A DNA stretch of 24,558 bases from a virus, in IMG/VR virus record IMGVR_UViG_3300023242_000935, positions 1 to 24,558 of that record; one strand, 5' to 3'. A model generated the notes under the pieces. The model ran no database searches. It saw nothing but the letters and a program-made list of their open reading frames with translations, and was not told the origin of the DNA. Shown piece after piece: positions 7,640 through 16,397 of this stretch. Position 1 is the first letter of the stretch; each line of letters opens with the position of its first letter. The position numbers and the translations under genes are program-made.

Positions 7640-7751
7640 TTGTTAATATTTTAAGCCATTTCGGCATTTCGTTTATTCCTTTTGCTATTTTTATAAAGGG
7701 TGTTTGTTTACCTTTATGTTCTTTTAAGTATTCTATTGTTTTTGTTATCAT
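7629..7751 (-). CDS. Small 40-residue protein between chaperone and tape measure genes
   Basis: A short frame starting at ATG 7751-7749 and stopping at TAA 7631-7629. It begins MITKTIEYLKEHKGKQTPFI and is basic. Its start overlaps the stop of the frameshifted chaperone frame by 4 nt (ATGA), and its end overlaps the tape measure start by 11 nt. This coupling, and the lack of any other use for the 108 bases between the two, suggest it is translated. I do not recognise the family. It could also be just a coupling device that delivers ribosomes to the tape measure start. Confidence 0.5.
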   Translation of the reverse strand: MITKTIEYLKEHKGKQTPFIKIAKGINEMPKWLKILTNGR

Positions 7752-8020
7752 TTTTTAGCTATTTTTTGATTATCCAATTCTGTTTTTCTAATATAAAAGT
7801 TGATGAAAGTTAAAAATTCTAAAGCGGGGGATTCTGTAACGGCATTAATCAGTAGGTAGTTTTCATTTGATGCGACAAACAACATTTGATACCATCCAAA
7901 TTCTTCCGAAAAACCTTGTTCTTCACCACCTGAAAAATCTTCTTGTTTATGGCCCTCTTCAATTTCATTTACTTTATAGACATATTTAAACTGCTCAATA
8001 ACTCGTTGTTTAAATGGTAA
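7748..8020 (-). CDS. Tail assembly chaperone, frameshift extension (T domain of a G-T fusion)
   Basis: This 90-codon frame has no start of its own in a sensible place, but a -1 shift at the T run 8027-8019 joins it to the first 142 residues of the upstream chaperone, making a 232-residue product. The extension begins LPFKQRVIEQFKYVYK, has an acidic middle, and ends with FGWYQMLFVASNENYLL...ALEFLTFINFYIRK, a pattern seen in the second part of G-T chaperones, which recruit the tail tube to the tape measure. Location directly before the tape measure gene is the classic place. The stop TGA at 7750-7748 overlaps the ATG of the next small gene. The fusion is inferred from frame and position. Confidence 0.75.
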   Translation of the reverse strand, partial: LPFKQRVIEQFKYVYKVNEIEEGHKQEDFSGGEEQGFSEEFGWYQMLFVASNENYLLINAVTESPALEFLTFINFYIRKTELDNQKIAKK

Positions 8021-8445
8021 AAAAAAACCAGCATTCCTAAATAATACTCGTACGGTAGGTCTAAAAAGTGGTCGTTTGAACCCTCATACTTTTCTATATG
8101 ATATAGTTTTCTAAATTTTCCACTAATAGGTCGGTATAAAATACTCATTAGCTCGTGGATTAACGTTTCATCATTTTGTAAATTCTCAATATCAATCCAT
8201 TCACCCGCTGTAATATCGTCTAAATTAGGTATAAATCCATATTCTGTTCCCTTATGTATAAACCTTTGGGTGAACACTGGTACTTGTTCATTGTAGGGTT
8301 TTAAAAAAGCTTCCAATTCATCCAAAGTTAAATGCTCCAAATTAAACTGCTTAATAAAGGCTCTATTAGCCTCTAACTCATTATTTTCGTGTGTCTCGGC
8401 TATTTTCTTGATAGCGTATGAATCCTTAATTGTCATTTTTCTCAT
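7969..8445 (-). CDS. Tail assembly chaperone (G-like, unshifted product)
   Basis: A 158-residue, mostly helical protein upstream of the tape measure gene. In siphoviruses this gene makes two products: G without shifting, and G-T after a -1 shift; both coat the tape measure during tail assembly. Recognisable features are the helical N-terminus and a central segment GFIPNLDDITAGEWIDIENL (about residues 70-89), a pattern ('F-I-P-x-L-x-x-I-x-x-G-E-x-x-D-I') common in Bacteroidetes phage chaperones. The last 16 residues after the slippery run are unlike the rest and would be the G-specific end. The start at 8445 overlaps the stop of the previous gene by one base. Confidence 0.7.
   Translation of the reverse strand: MRKMTIKDSYAIKKIAETHENNELEANRAFIKQFNLEHLTLDELEAFLKPYNEQVPVFTQRFIHKGTEYGFIPNLDDITAGEWIDIENLQNDETLIHELMSILYRPISGKFRKLYHIEKYEGSNDHFLDLPYEYYLGMLVFFYHLNNELLSSLNMSIK
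7984..8026 (-). promoter_or_regulatory. Programmed -1 frameshift site: slippery T run with downstream stem
   Basis: In the frame of the chaperone the codons are GTT TTT TTT TAC. The heptamer T-TTT-TTT (8026-8020) lets both Phe tRNAs slip back one base. A stem of ATTTAAAC (8015-8008) with GTTTAAAT (7991-7984), loop 16 nt, begins 4 nt after codon TTA. The stem is AT-only apart from one pair, so its strength is uncertain. A +1 shift meets a stop within three codons, so only -1 is productive. Confidence 0.75.
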
Positions 8446-10523
8446 TAGTAAATATCTTTAAATAGGTTTAGGTCTGCGTCGCCTGTTACAATGTTAATTT
8501 TATAATCGTTTATTTTAAATCTTTGGTCTACAATTACCAATCTGTCATTCAATTTTATATCTTCAATAATTCTACTTGGCAAAACTGCCTTACATTCTAC
8601 CTTTCTTTGCTTGATATTATATATTGTATCAAACCATCCTTTCCAAAAGTTGAAGAATAAGCTTTTGCTAACCTCTCTTTGATGCCACGGGTCAAATTCT
8701 TGTCCAAAATTTAAGCTGGTTGTCACATCGTTGAAAACACTGTTATCGGTGTTACTTACTAACTTATAGCTATTCAATGTTGTGGGTGTACCATTGTTAA
8801 ATTTAAAGCTTAGCGGATTATCTGTAATATCTTGAATGCCATTAAAAAAAAATAATATAGGTTTCATAGTTTTATTTTCTTCTAATGTTATACCATCACT
8901 AGTAAGTTTAGATGCTTGTCCAATTAAGATATTTAAGGTAGGGTCAATACCATCTGATTCTGGTATACTAGCATCAAAAAGTCTTTCAAATAACATATTT
9001 TCAAATGGCACTTTTATTACTAATTCTTTTTTATCACTTATTTTTTTTGTACTACTTAAATCACCATAACCAATATTATTTAAATTAACGTCTTTAAACT
9101 TTTTACCCAATACATTTTCCGTTGCCTCAAATTTAAAATCTACATCCGAAAATATATCGGGTCTTTTTACCAGAATACTTGATTGGTCTACAAAAGCGGT
9201 GATATCAATAATTTTACCACCTAAATAGAAATTATCTATAGTATTTAGATAAAAATCATTATTAGTTATAGGTTGAATTACCAATTTAAAAAGTTTCATC
9301 ACCCCCTGTAAAAAATCTAAAACTTTAATCTTTGGTAAGTTATCACTGACGCTGTAATTGAACCCCTCACCTGAATCATTTGGCAATGTTATAGTAAAAG
9401 GGTCATCTCTATATCCTAACCTTAAAATAAAACTAAAGATAAATGCGGGAGGTGATGAAATATGAAACGTTAAATTTCTAGTTGTTGGGGTAGGTGAATC
9501 TAAAGCGCCAATATAAAGAAGTGTTGATGTACCATCCCCTCCATCAAAATCTATTGTTTTAATAGTATTTCCGTTATCCTTTATAATTAATCGGTATGGT
9601 ATATTAACTGTTAAAGTTGTAATATCTATTTTATAATTATGCCATAGGTGGTCTGTATCTTGAAATGTCCAGACATTAGTAGCATAATTATAACCTACAC
9701 TTGTTAAATTGTTTGGTAACGCATCATTTACTATTAACTGTCTCTCTGTAAAATTATCATCACTAGTTTTAAGAGCTATAAACAACTTTTGAAACATTCT
9801 GGAATCTAGAATTTGTCTTGAAAATGTAATACCGTATTTTTCTTCAATTGCATTAAATATGTTAATAACTTTTAAAGCTGATTTTAATTCTTTATTTAAT
9901 ATAGCTGTTGGTCCCAATGAAATGTCGGTTGCATCTGCTGTACCATAATTCCAATCCCTATTTGCGTAAGCTATCAACGGTGTAATTAAATTATTATCCA
10001 AATAACTGTTATCGTTGATAGTTTTTAATAGATTAGTTTGATTATAAGGAAAATCAAATTGGCTAAAATTACTTCTATTTTTAACTAAACTTGAACCCAC
10101 TAAATCAAACTCTAATAAATCAATTGTGTCGTTTCCAAATAAATCGCTTAATTGACTCACTTTTGAATAGAATCCAATCTTGTAGTTATCTGGCACGCTA
10201 TCCTTTATTTCAACGGATTCCAATTGTAGCTGTCCAATTTTAAAAGTAAAGGTATCTATTTCTAAAATTGCATTAACCCTTACATTAGCGTCAAAAGTAT
10301 TATCGATATCTAAATCATAATAGTGCTTAAATTTTCTATTATTACTTGGGGTTGCTGGTACTGTAAATGATAGCGAAAAATCACTGAAAATGCTTGATAA
10401 TTTCTCGATATCGTTGATTTTATTTACAACATTAACCGCTTCATCTTCAAATAAATCAATCTGTTCACCATTAAAAGGTAGATTAGGTGAGCTAATGTTA
10501 TCAATATATAATTTTATTTTCAT
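8445..10523 (-). CDS. Baseplate / distal tail protein
   Basis: A 692-residue, beta-rich protein of a type found in Bacteroidetes phages beside the chaperone and tape measure genes. The N-terminal part has a 'FSLSFTVPATPSNNRKFKHYY' region (about residues 49-69) that I associate with these baseplate proteins. The C-terminal part, about residues 620-692, has FFNFWKGWFDTIYN and ends with DQRFKINDYKINIVTGDADL. It probably forms part of the hub or distal tail ring, binding the tape measure end and the fibre-bearing protein encoded just upstream. It overlaps its neighbours by one base on each side, so the three genes form one translational unit. No enzymatic motif is visible. Role is inferred from context. 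Confidence 0.6.
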   Translation of the reverse strand: MKIKLYIDNISSPNLPFNGEQIDLFEDEAVNVVNKINDIEKLSSIFSDFSLSFTVPATPSNNRKFKHYYDLDIDNTFDANVRVNAILEIDTFTFKIGQLQLESVEIKDSVPDNYKIGFYSKVSQLSDLFGNDTIDLLEFDLVGSSLVKNRSNFSQFDFPYNQTNLLKTINDNSYLDNNLITPLIAYANRDWNYGTADATDISLGPTAILNKELKSALKVINIFNAIEEKYGITFSRQILDSRMFQKLFIALKTSDDNFTERQLIVNDALPNNLTSVGYNYATNVWTFQDTDHLWHNYKIDITTLTVNIPYRLIIKDNGNTIKTIDFDGGDGTSTLLYIGALDSPTPTTRNLTFHISSPPAFIFSFILRLGYRDDPFTITLPNDSGEGFNYSVSDNLPKIKVLDFLQGVMKLFKLVIQPITNNDFYLNTIDNFYLGGKIIDITAFVDQSSILVKRPDIFSDVDFKFEATENVLGKKFKDVNLNNIGYGDLSSTKKISDKKELVIKVPFENMLFERLFDASIPESDGIDPTLNILIGQASKLTSDGITLEENKTMKPILFFFNGIQDITDNPLSFKFNNGTPTTLNSYKLVSNTDNSVFNDVTTSLNFGQEFDPWHQREVSKSLFFNFWKGWFDTIYNIKQRKVECKAVLPSRIIEDIKLNDRLVIVDQRFKINDYKINIVTGDADLNLFKDIY

Positions 10524-13500
10524 TATAAAATGTTTTTTACTCTATTATGGCTTTCTGTAACTTCAAATGTGTATTGAATTAATCCATCATTATTACTTGT
10601 CTTAAATGTCTGCGATGTATTGTCTAAAGTTATAGGTATCATTTCATTATTTTCTGTTAATAACCAAATTTCTTCACTAAAAAACATCTCTTCAATTGCT
10701 GTATTCATATATTCAGGTAGAAAATTAGTGTTAATTGTGTATTTAATCTTACCCGTTGAGTTGAACTGTTTTGTTGTGTGTCTAGTATTGTTAAAATTAC
10801 CATTGAAATCAACAATACTTCTGTTAAATTTTTGTGATTCTTTCTCCAATTGTCTAATTACCTTTTTAGTGACGGGTAAAGATTCTGCTACTCCCCACTT
10901 GTTTTTATAAACCAAAGAATTAACGGGGTATTTACATTCGTCATATACCTCAAATGTAACGACTTTTTGAAATTCCCCCCCAAATACATCCTCATATAAG
11001 AATAAATATCTAACAAGTTTATTTACGCCTGTTAAATCAACTCTAAAGCTTTGTATGAAGTTGGTGTTTTGTGTGATATCTATATTAAAAGTTATAGGTA
11101 AATTCTCTTGAAAGTTTTTAACTTGTGTTGCGCTGATTAATCTATTAGCTTGAAAGTAAACTCTTTGAATTTGATTTCTGTTAATATATCTCTTGTCGCC
11201 CGTCATTAATATTTGAGGTAGATTTTGCTCTTCAATAGGATTTAAATAACCGTCGGTAACATATAAATTCTTCACGTAGGTAGCTACACTAACATCTGCT
11301 AAAAAAGTTTCATAATTAACCTTTACCCACTTACTAACGTTAGGTGATAATGGTTTAGCTATAAGTAAATCTTGGTTTAGAAATTCATTTGCGCTGAATT
11401 CTAAGTCTTCCTTACATAAATTACTAACGTTTATAAAAATCGTATCCTGTAAATTATTAACTTTTTGTTTTGTTTTTGAATACAAAATAGGGAATGTATC
11501 TGCATCAAATAAATTGCCCTCAAAGATTCGTATATCAAAAGTAACACTATCAAAATCTGTTTCATTAGCTTTTATAAAGTGAGGGCTTCTAACTACTATT
11601 TCATCGACTATATCTGTTATCAATAATGATTCATTTATAGATGTAATTTCAACGTGGTCGGGTGTGTCGTAAACGCTTTGTAAAACAATTTGTTCATCTT
11701 CAAACTCATATTCAACTGTAACTACATTGCCATCAATTGAGTGAGTTAAAGAGGCTAAATCGTGAAATAACATAAAGTTATCAAATGTGTTTTGTACAGT
11801 TTGTTGTAAATTTACTAGGCTGTTTGCCAATGTACCATCTGTATTTAGTAAAAATATTCCTCTTGGAACGGATATATTATTATAAAGTGTCCAAGGACCT
11901 CCAATAATATATAATTTATCATTATATACTGTTATATTTCTCACAAAAATAAATAAATTAGGTATACCACTACCCATCACAAAAGCTGTATTTCTAGTAC
12001 CGTCTAAATTTAAAGAAATTATTCTATTAGCTCCTATACCATCATAACTTGTGAAATAGCCTCCAACATATAGTTTATCATTATATATTTCTATCTCAAT
12101 TATTTCTATATCACTTATTTCATTATCAAAACCTGTACCATATAGAAAAGCCGTATTTATTGTACCATCTAAATTTAAAGAAATTATTCTATTAGCTCCT
12201 AAACCATCATAACTTGTGAAAGAACCTCCAACATATAATTTATCATTATATATTTCTATTTTTGATACTCTATCATTAAAACCACTACCCATCACAAAAG
12301 CCGTATTTCTAGTACCATCTAAATTTAAAGAAATTATTCTATTAGCTCCTATACCATCATAACTTGTGAAAGAACCTCCAACATATAATTTATCATTATA
12401 TATTTCTATTTTTAATACTGCACTATTAAAACCTGTACCATATAGAAAAGCTGTATTTCTAGTACCGTCTAAATTTAAAGAAATTATTCTATTAGCTCCT
12501 ATACCATCATAACTTGTGAAAGAACCTCCAACATATAGTTTATCATTATGTACTGTTATATTTCTCACAGAAGTCAAACTACCAGTTACACCACTACCCA
12601 TCACAAAAGCCGTATTTCTAGTACCGTCTAAATTTAATGAGATTATTCTATTAGCTTCTACACCATCATAACTTGTGAAAAAGCCTCCAACATATAGTTT
12701 ATCATTATGTATTTCTATAGTCATTATATCACTATTAAAACCTGTACCATATAGAAAATCCGTATTTATTGTACCATCTAAATTTAAAGAAATTATTCTA
12801 TTAGCTCCTATATCATCATAACTTGTGAAACTTCCAACAATATATAATTTATCATTATGTATTATAGAATCGTATATAATTCCTGAACTATTAACACCTA
12901 CACCAAAATTAACTAAAATATCATCTGCTAGGGGTATAGTTGTTAAAGTTTGTGTTGCAACGCCCCCCTCTTGAAATTGCGTAAATGCTCCACCTAAAAT
13001 AACATCGTTTGATTTTGCATTAGCCACAAAAATGATATTGTTAAATTCTAAGCTTGTATGTGTTGTTAAATCTGTGAATACATTATTAAAAACTGGGGAT
13101 TCATTTAATTCAGTTAGTTTTCCCACAAAAACAAAAGTACCATTTGGTTTAATTTTGATGTCCAAAACATAGTCACCACCTGTTGTAAATCCTAGCCCGA
13201 ATACATTACCATCAAATACGCCTGTTGAAAGTGTTCTAACGACTCTACCAACTGCGTTTCCATTGTATGTTGTAAAGTCACCACCAAAATATAATAAACC
13301 TGTACTTGTTTCGGCAACGGTTAAAACTCTTGCGTTAAAACCTACAGTAAAGTTAATTAAAGCTGTACCACTTGTGTTAATTTTAACTGCTCTATTAGTC
13401 GTTACTCCTTTATAAGATAAGAAAGCACCTACAACTATTAAACCACCGCTAACATTTAATATTTTATCCACTATTTGGCTGAATCCTGTACCACTATTAA

Positions 13501-14182
13501 AGTTTGAATTTATACTACCTGAAAAGTTTAAGCTGATTATTCTCTTAACACTCGTATTCAATGCTGCTAAAAATGCTCCACCTATATATAAGTTTAAACC
13601 GTCCACTTCAATAGCTGTTACAGATGCACTAAATCCTGGGGCTTGACCTGCTGCCATTATAGTATTTGTGAATGATGCAACGAAGTTACCTAAAGGATTG
13701 ATTTGAGCTAACCTATTGGTTAACACACCGTTGAATGTTGTAAAGTCACCACCAAAAACTACTACATTATTTGGCAAAGACTTAACAGCTCTCACCACTG
13801 CATTTGCTCCTTGGCCTAAAGGGTATCTTCTGTACACTGTATAATCTGGGTTTAATATAATAATTCTTTCTGAAACTTCATTATCATACGTGGTGAAATC
13901 ACCACCTATAACAATCTTGCCATCGGGTCTTGTTTCAATCGCTAATACATTCCCATTTAAATCTTTTAAAACATCGCTTATTGCTAGGGCTGTATTTACC
14001 AGCGCTATCCTTTCTATATTGCTTACAACTATATCATCATCGACAAAAGTTTTTTGATAGCTTGAGGTTGTCACCCCACCATCTGTAAATGTTAAAGGTA
14101 CACCGTTATTAATTATTTCAAATCCAAATTGGTCTCCACTTCTTGGGTCAATATGGTCTACGTTAATTGTTAATTTTCTCAT
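10523..14182 (-). CDS. Baseplate protein with an inserted 14-blade beta-propeller region (delta-60-type repeats)
   Basis: A 1219-residue protein with three parts. Residues 1-70 (MRKLTINVDHIDPRSGDQFG...) are a conserved tail-protein start. Residues about 75-790 hold 14 repeats of the form 'h-x-I-x-x-x-x-D-K-h-h-h-G-G-x-F-T-x-Y', then 'R-I-I-x-L-N-x-D-G-T': seven diverged (to about 425) and seven of which the inner ones are nearly identical (about 433-790). This matches delta-60-type propeller repeats. Residues about 800-1219 are a conserved baseplate domain containing YINRNQIQRVYFQANRLI, ECKYP, NKWGV and MFFSEEIWLL. The propellers probably project from the baseplate and bind a host surface glycan or protein. 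The start overlaps the previous gene's stop by 20 nt. The repeat count is by eye and the receptor role is inference. Confidence 0.75.
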   Translation of the reverse strand: MRKLTINVDHIDPRSGDQFGFEIINNGVPLTFTDGGVTTSSYQKTFVDDDIVVSNIERIALVNTALAISDVLKDLNGNVLAIETRPDGKIVIGGDFTTYDNEVSERIIILNPDYTVYRRYPLGQGANAVVRAVKSLPNNVVVFGGDFTTFNGVLTNRLAQINPLGNFVASFTNTIMAAGQAPGFSASVTAIEVDGLNLYIGGAFLAALNTSVKRIISLNFSGSINSNFNSGTGFSQIVDKILNVSGGLIVVGAFLSYKGVTTNRAVKINTSGTALINFTVGFNARVLTVAETSTGLLYFGGDFTTYNGNAVGRVVRTLSTGVFDGNVFGLGFTTGGDYVLDIKIKPNGTFVFVGKLTELNESPVFNNVFTDLTTHTSLEFNNIIFVANAKSNDVILGGAFTQFQEGGVATQTLTTIPLADDILVNFGVGVNSSGIIYDSIIHNDKLYIVGSFTSYDDIGANRIISLNLDGTINTDFLYGTGFNSDIMTIEIHNDKLYVGGFFTSYDGVEANRIISLNLDGTRNTAFVMGSGVTGSLTSVRNITVHNDKLYVGGSFTSYDGIGANRIISLNLDGTRNTAFLYGTGFNSAVLKIEIYNDKLYVGGSFTSYDGIGANRIISLNLDGTRNTAFVMGSGFNDRVSKIEIYNDKLYVGGSFTSYDGLGANRIISLNLDGTINTAFLYGTGFDNEISDIEIIEIEIYNDKLYVGGYFTSYDGIGANRIISLNLDGTRNTAFVMGSGIPNLFIFVRNITVYNDKLYIIGGPWTLYNNISVPRGIFLLNTDGTLANSLVNLQQTVQNTFDNFMLFHDLASLTHSIDGNVVTVEYEFEDEQIVLQSVYDTPDHVEITSINESLLITDIVDEIVVRSPHFIKANETDFDSVTFDIRIFEGNLFDADTFPILYSKTKQKVNNLQDTIFINVSNLCKEDLEFSANEFLNQDLLIAKPLSPNVSKWVKVNYETFLADVSVATYVKNLYVTDGYLNPIEEQNLPQILMTGDKRYINRNQIQRVYFQANRLISATQVKNFQENLPITFNIDITQNTNFIQSFRVDLTGVNKLVRYLFLYEDVFGGEFQKVVTFEVYDECKYPVNSLVYKNKWGVAESLPVTKKVIRQLEKESQKFNRSIVDFNGNFNNTRHTTKQFNSTGKIKYTINTNFLPEYMNTAIEEMFFSEEIWLLTENNEMIPITLDNTSQTFKTSNNDGLIQYTFEVTESHNRVKNIL
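11813..12886 (-). repeat. Homogenised propeller-blade coding repeats
   Basis: Seven tandem units of about 140-160 bp encode residues 433-790. The inner units share long near-identical blocks, for example around 12005-12080, 12180-12255, 12310-12390 and 12470-12545. Units alternate between endings coding AFVMGSG and FLYGTG. The similarity at DNA level means recent duplication or gene conversion. Confidence 0.85.
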
Positions 14183-14591
14183 TTTTTGCTAATTTTTCCC
14201 ACAATTCTTCTATTATATTATCACCTAATGTATTTATTTCTTTATCTAAAGTGCCATCGCCCTGTAAAAATGGCTGAGGTTTTATACCTTTTTTAAATAG
14301 TGAATTTTGTAGTGCATAAGGGTTAATCCCAACCGATGCACTATATCCTATTAGCGAACTAATAGGTGGCTTCTTTTTATTAAAGCTATAAGGGCTGCCT
14401 ACCCCTCTTTCTGTGCCGTTAATTCCTCTTTCGACAAAGTTTGCATATTCTAACATTTCAAAAGCTACGCCATCACCGTCGACTATACCACTTATAGAAT
14501 TTTTTAGGGTACCTGAGCTTTTAGGGGCATTCGTTTTTAAATATGCTTCATATCGCTCCTTAAATTTTTCTAATGACTTTTTCATTAACAA
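14163..14591 (-). CDS. HK97 gp10-like neck / tail completion protein
   Basis: A 142-residue basic protein. The pattern YLKTNAPKSSGTLKNSISGIV (about residues 18-38), then FEMLEYANFVERGINGTE (about 44-61) and KKGIKPQPFLQ (about 114-124) is typical of the HK97 gp10 family: an N-terminal helix, 'sGtLr-S', a strand with 'Y-A-x-x-v-E-x-G', and 'p-x-P-F'. These proteins sit in the neck and help join tail to head. It overlaps the upstream gene by 7 nt and the downstream gene by 20 nt. M3 (14585) is an equally possible start. Its distance from the portal and adaptor is unusual. Confidence 0.65.
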   Translation of the reverse strand: MLMKKSLEKFKERYEAYLKTNAPKSSGTLKNSISGIVDGDGVAFEMLEYANFVERGINGTERGVGSPYSFNKKKPPISSLIGYSASVGINPYALQNSLFKKGIKPQPFLQGDGTLDKEINTLGDNIIEELWEKLAKNEKINN

Positions 14592-15043
14592 ACTTCTATA
14601 TTGCCATTTGCCATTTCTAAACTAATATTGATGCTCCAACCATCTAAAGTATTTAACCCACTCATAAATAATGGCGTTGCCGCTGATACTCCTGTCAATT
14701 CAATATCAAATTCATTATTTTGCAACTTCAAATACGTCATTAAATCATTTAGTATGAAAAATGTTGTATTTAAATTATACAAAGCATTATCATTGCCCTC
14801 AAATTTAGTTGTTGTTTCTTCTTTTCTCATATCCCTTTGCGTTAGGGCCCCTATTTGTAATTCAAATATAACAGTAGTACCATTTGTATATGGTGCTTGA
14901 ATAGGGTTGATATAGCATAAAGGGTATATGTTCTTCTTCTGTAAGTCACTTGCTTCTGATAGTGCAAAGATAACTGTATGTACCATTGGATTAGCACTTA
15001 ATCTATCTTTAACTAATTGAATAACGTCATAAAATTCTGTCAT
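14585..15043 (-). CDS. Putative tail terminator protein
   Basis: A 152-residue protein with an N-terminal helix (FYDVIQLVKDRLSANPMVHT), several strands, and a C-terminal LDGWSINISLEM (about residues 132-143). The arrangement, together with its place next to the HK97 gp10-like gene, fits the tail terminator that caps the tube and joins it to the neck. Two features that support a structural role are the length (terminators are often 120-150 residues) and the absence of catalytic motifs. It follows the large terminase and is preceded by its own two-box element with a perfect 18-bp palindrome, so it may begin the tail transcript. Family assignment is tentative. Confidence 0.45.
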   Translation of the reverse strand: MTEFYDVIQLVKDRLSANPMVHTVIFALSEASDLQKKNIYPLCYINPIQAPYTNGTTVIFELQIGALTQRDMRKEETTTKFEGNDNALYNLNTTFFILNDLMTYLKLQNNEFDIELTGVSAATPLFMSGLNTLDGWSINISLEMANGNIEVC

Positions 15044-15059
15044 AGTATTTTGGTTTATT

Positions 15060-15088
15060 ATAAAGAGTACTCTTTATCTTATTGTTAA
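15060..15088 (-). promoter_or_regulatory. Two-box late element with an 18-bp perfect palindrome, upstream of the tail block
   Basis: On the minus strand TTAACAA (15088-15082), 14 nt, then CTCTTTAT (15067-15060). Here the second box is one half of the perfect palindrome ATAAAGAGTACTCTTTAT (15060-15077). The element ends 16 nt before the ATG, the only one of four copies with room for a leader. Confidence 0.5.
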
Positions 15089-16384
15089 TCTTGTTCTTAT
15101 TATTCCAACCTCAAAGTACATTCTCAACATAATAGCGTCCGAATAATCGGGGCTTCGGTTCAACATACTTTTGGTAGTTTCCTTATTTTGTATTTTCAAT
15201 TTACCATCTTTATCCAAATCCGATGCTTTAATTTGTTCAAATTCTTCTATTATTTCTTCTTTTTGTGCAGCTGAGATTGCAGCTGAAATATATAGGCTAT
15301 TTGATTGGGTCATTTCTGCAAGTTTATAGTAGCATTGTGTTTTAAGATTCTGATAATTTTCATTATTTAGTGCTTTTGAATTATTTACAAAACCAATACA
15401 TTTTAACATATCTGTTAATCCACCACCAACTCCATCATCATCAACTATTACTCGGGTTAAAGATACATTGTGCTTAACTCGTAACGCTATAATAGCTGTG
15501 TTTAAGGTAGTTATAGAGCTTTTGGCATAAGTGAATATTTCAATTACTTCTAAACCTCGCCAAACAATTATTACTGCTTTATCTTTTCCATATCTTGCGG
15601 GGTCAACCGTAATATAAGTTGGGGCCAGAAGGTTAATGTTAAATATATTTGAAAATAAATTTTCAATATTTTCATAATCAATTAAACTGGTTGGGTCGTC
15701 ATCTGTTTCCCACAACCCTAAATATAATCTATCTCTTAAGTTTTTAGGTAGCGAATTCAAATTGTCAATATACTTTTTTGGTAGATATGGATTATCCTTT
15801 GCCAATGAGGCGATAAACCTTCTTCCTGGTAAAATTGAGCCGTTCTTTTCTGGTTTATAAAAATCTGCATAAACAAAACCTTTGGATGGATTGCAAGTTC
15901 CAAAAATGACACCTTTCAAATTGTATTCTTCTAACTTATATCTGATTCGGGATTTAACAACACTCCAAGCAAGGCTTACTAATTGATTACATTCGTCTAT
16001 AAAAGCGCCTGATATTTCCAACGAACCTAATTCATCAAAGTTCTTATCTGATGGATAAAAAAATAAATCTTTCATTAATATTTCAGTTCCGTTATATAAT
16101 GTGATTATATTGCTCTGATGATTAATTTTAAAATGTATATCTGGTTTTACCCCTTGCATTTGACAAACTTCTAAAAAGGTATTTAGGGTTGTTTCTTTTA
16201 GGGTCTTTAATTTAGAACGACCCATCAGCCATCTTGTGCCAGGATATTTTAGTGAGTTTTTTAGCAACCAATAGCAACCTAATAAGGATTTAGCACCACC
16301 AGCACCACCACCAAATATAAATTCAGTAGTGGTGGAATCTTCTAAAATATCTAAAGCTTCTCGTTGCTTATGAGTTAATATCAC
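15074..16384 (-). CDS. terL: Large terminase subunit (DNA packaging ATPase and nuclease)
   Basis: A 436-residue TerL. The ATPase part has a Walker A-type GGGAGGAKS (residues 25-33), Walker B FIDE (128-131) and a coupling motif TCNPS (163-167). The nuclease part has the acidic residues D261 in VDPARYGKD, D315-D317 in IVDDDGVGGG and D413/D416 in SPDYSDA, which bind the metal ions. It packages DNA through the portal and cuts the concatemer. The start is GTG at 16384-16382: the frame has a TAA four codons upstream and no ATG until later, and the protein starts sensibly (MILTHKQREA). It is 13 nt after the small terminase gene. Confidence 0.95.
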   Translation of the reverse strand: MILTHKQREALDILEDSTTTEFIFGGGAGGAKSLLGCYWLLKNSLKYPGTRWLMGRSKLKTLKETTLNTFLEVCQMQGVKPDIHFKINHQSNIITLYNGTEILMKDLFFYPSDKNFDELGSLEISGAFIDECNQLVSLAWSVVKSRIRYKLEEYNLKGVIFGTCNPSKGFVYADFYKPEKNGSILPGRRFIASLAKDNPYLPKKYIDNLNSLPKNLRDRLYLGLWETDDDPTSLIDYENIENLFSNIFNINLLAPTYITVDPARYGKDKAVIIVWRGLEVIEIFTYAKSSITTLNTAIIALRVKHNVSLTRVIVDDDGVGGGLTDMLKCIGFVNNSKALNNENYQNLKTQCYYKLAEMTQSNSLYISAAISAAQKEEIIEEFEQIKASDLDKDGKLKIQNKETTKSMLNRSPDYSDAIMLRMYFEVGIIRTRLTIR

Positions 16385-16397
16385 GTATGGTATTTAT

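Noticed and set aside
10523-14182. Diversity-generating retroelement target
   Set aside because: There is no reverse transcriptase gene or template repeat. The repeats differ in a way typical of tandem duplication, not of adenine-directed changes.
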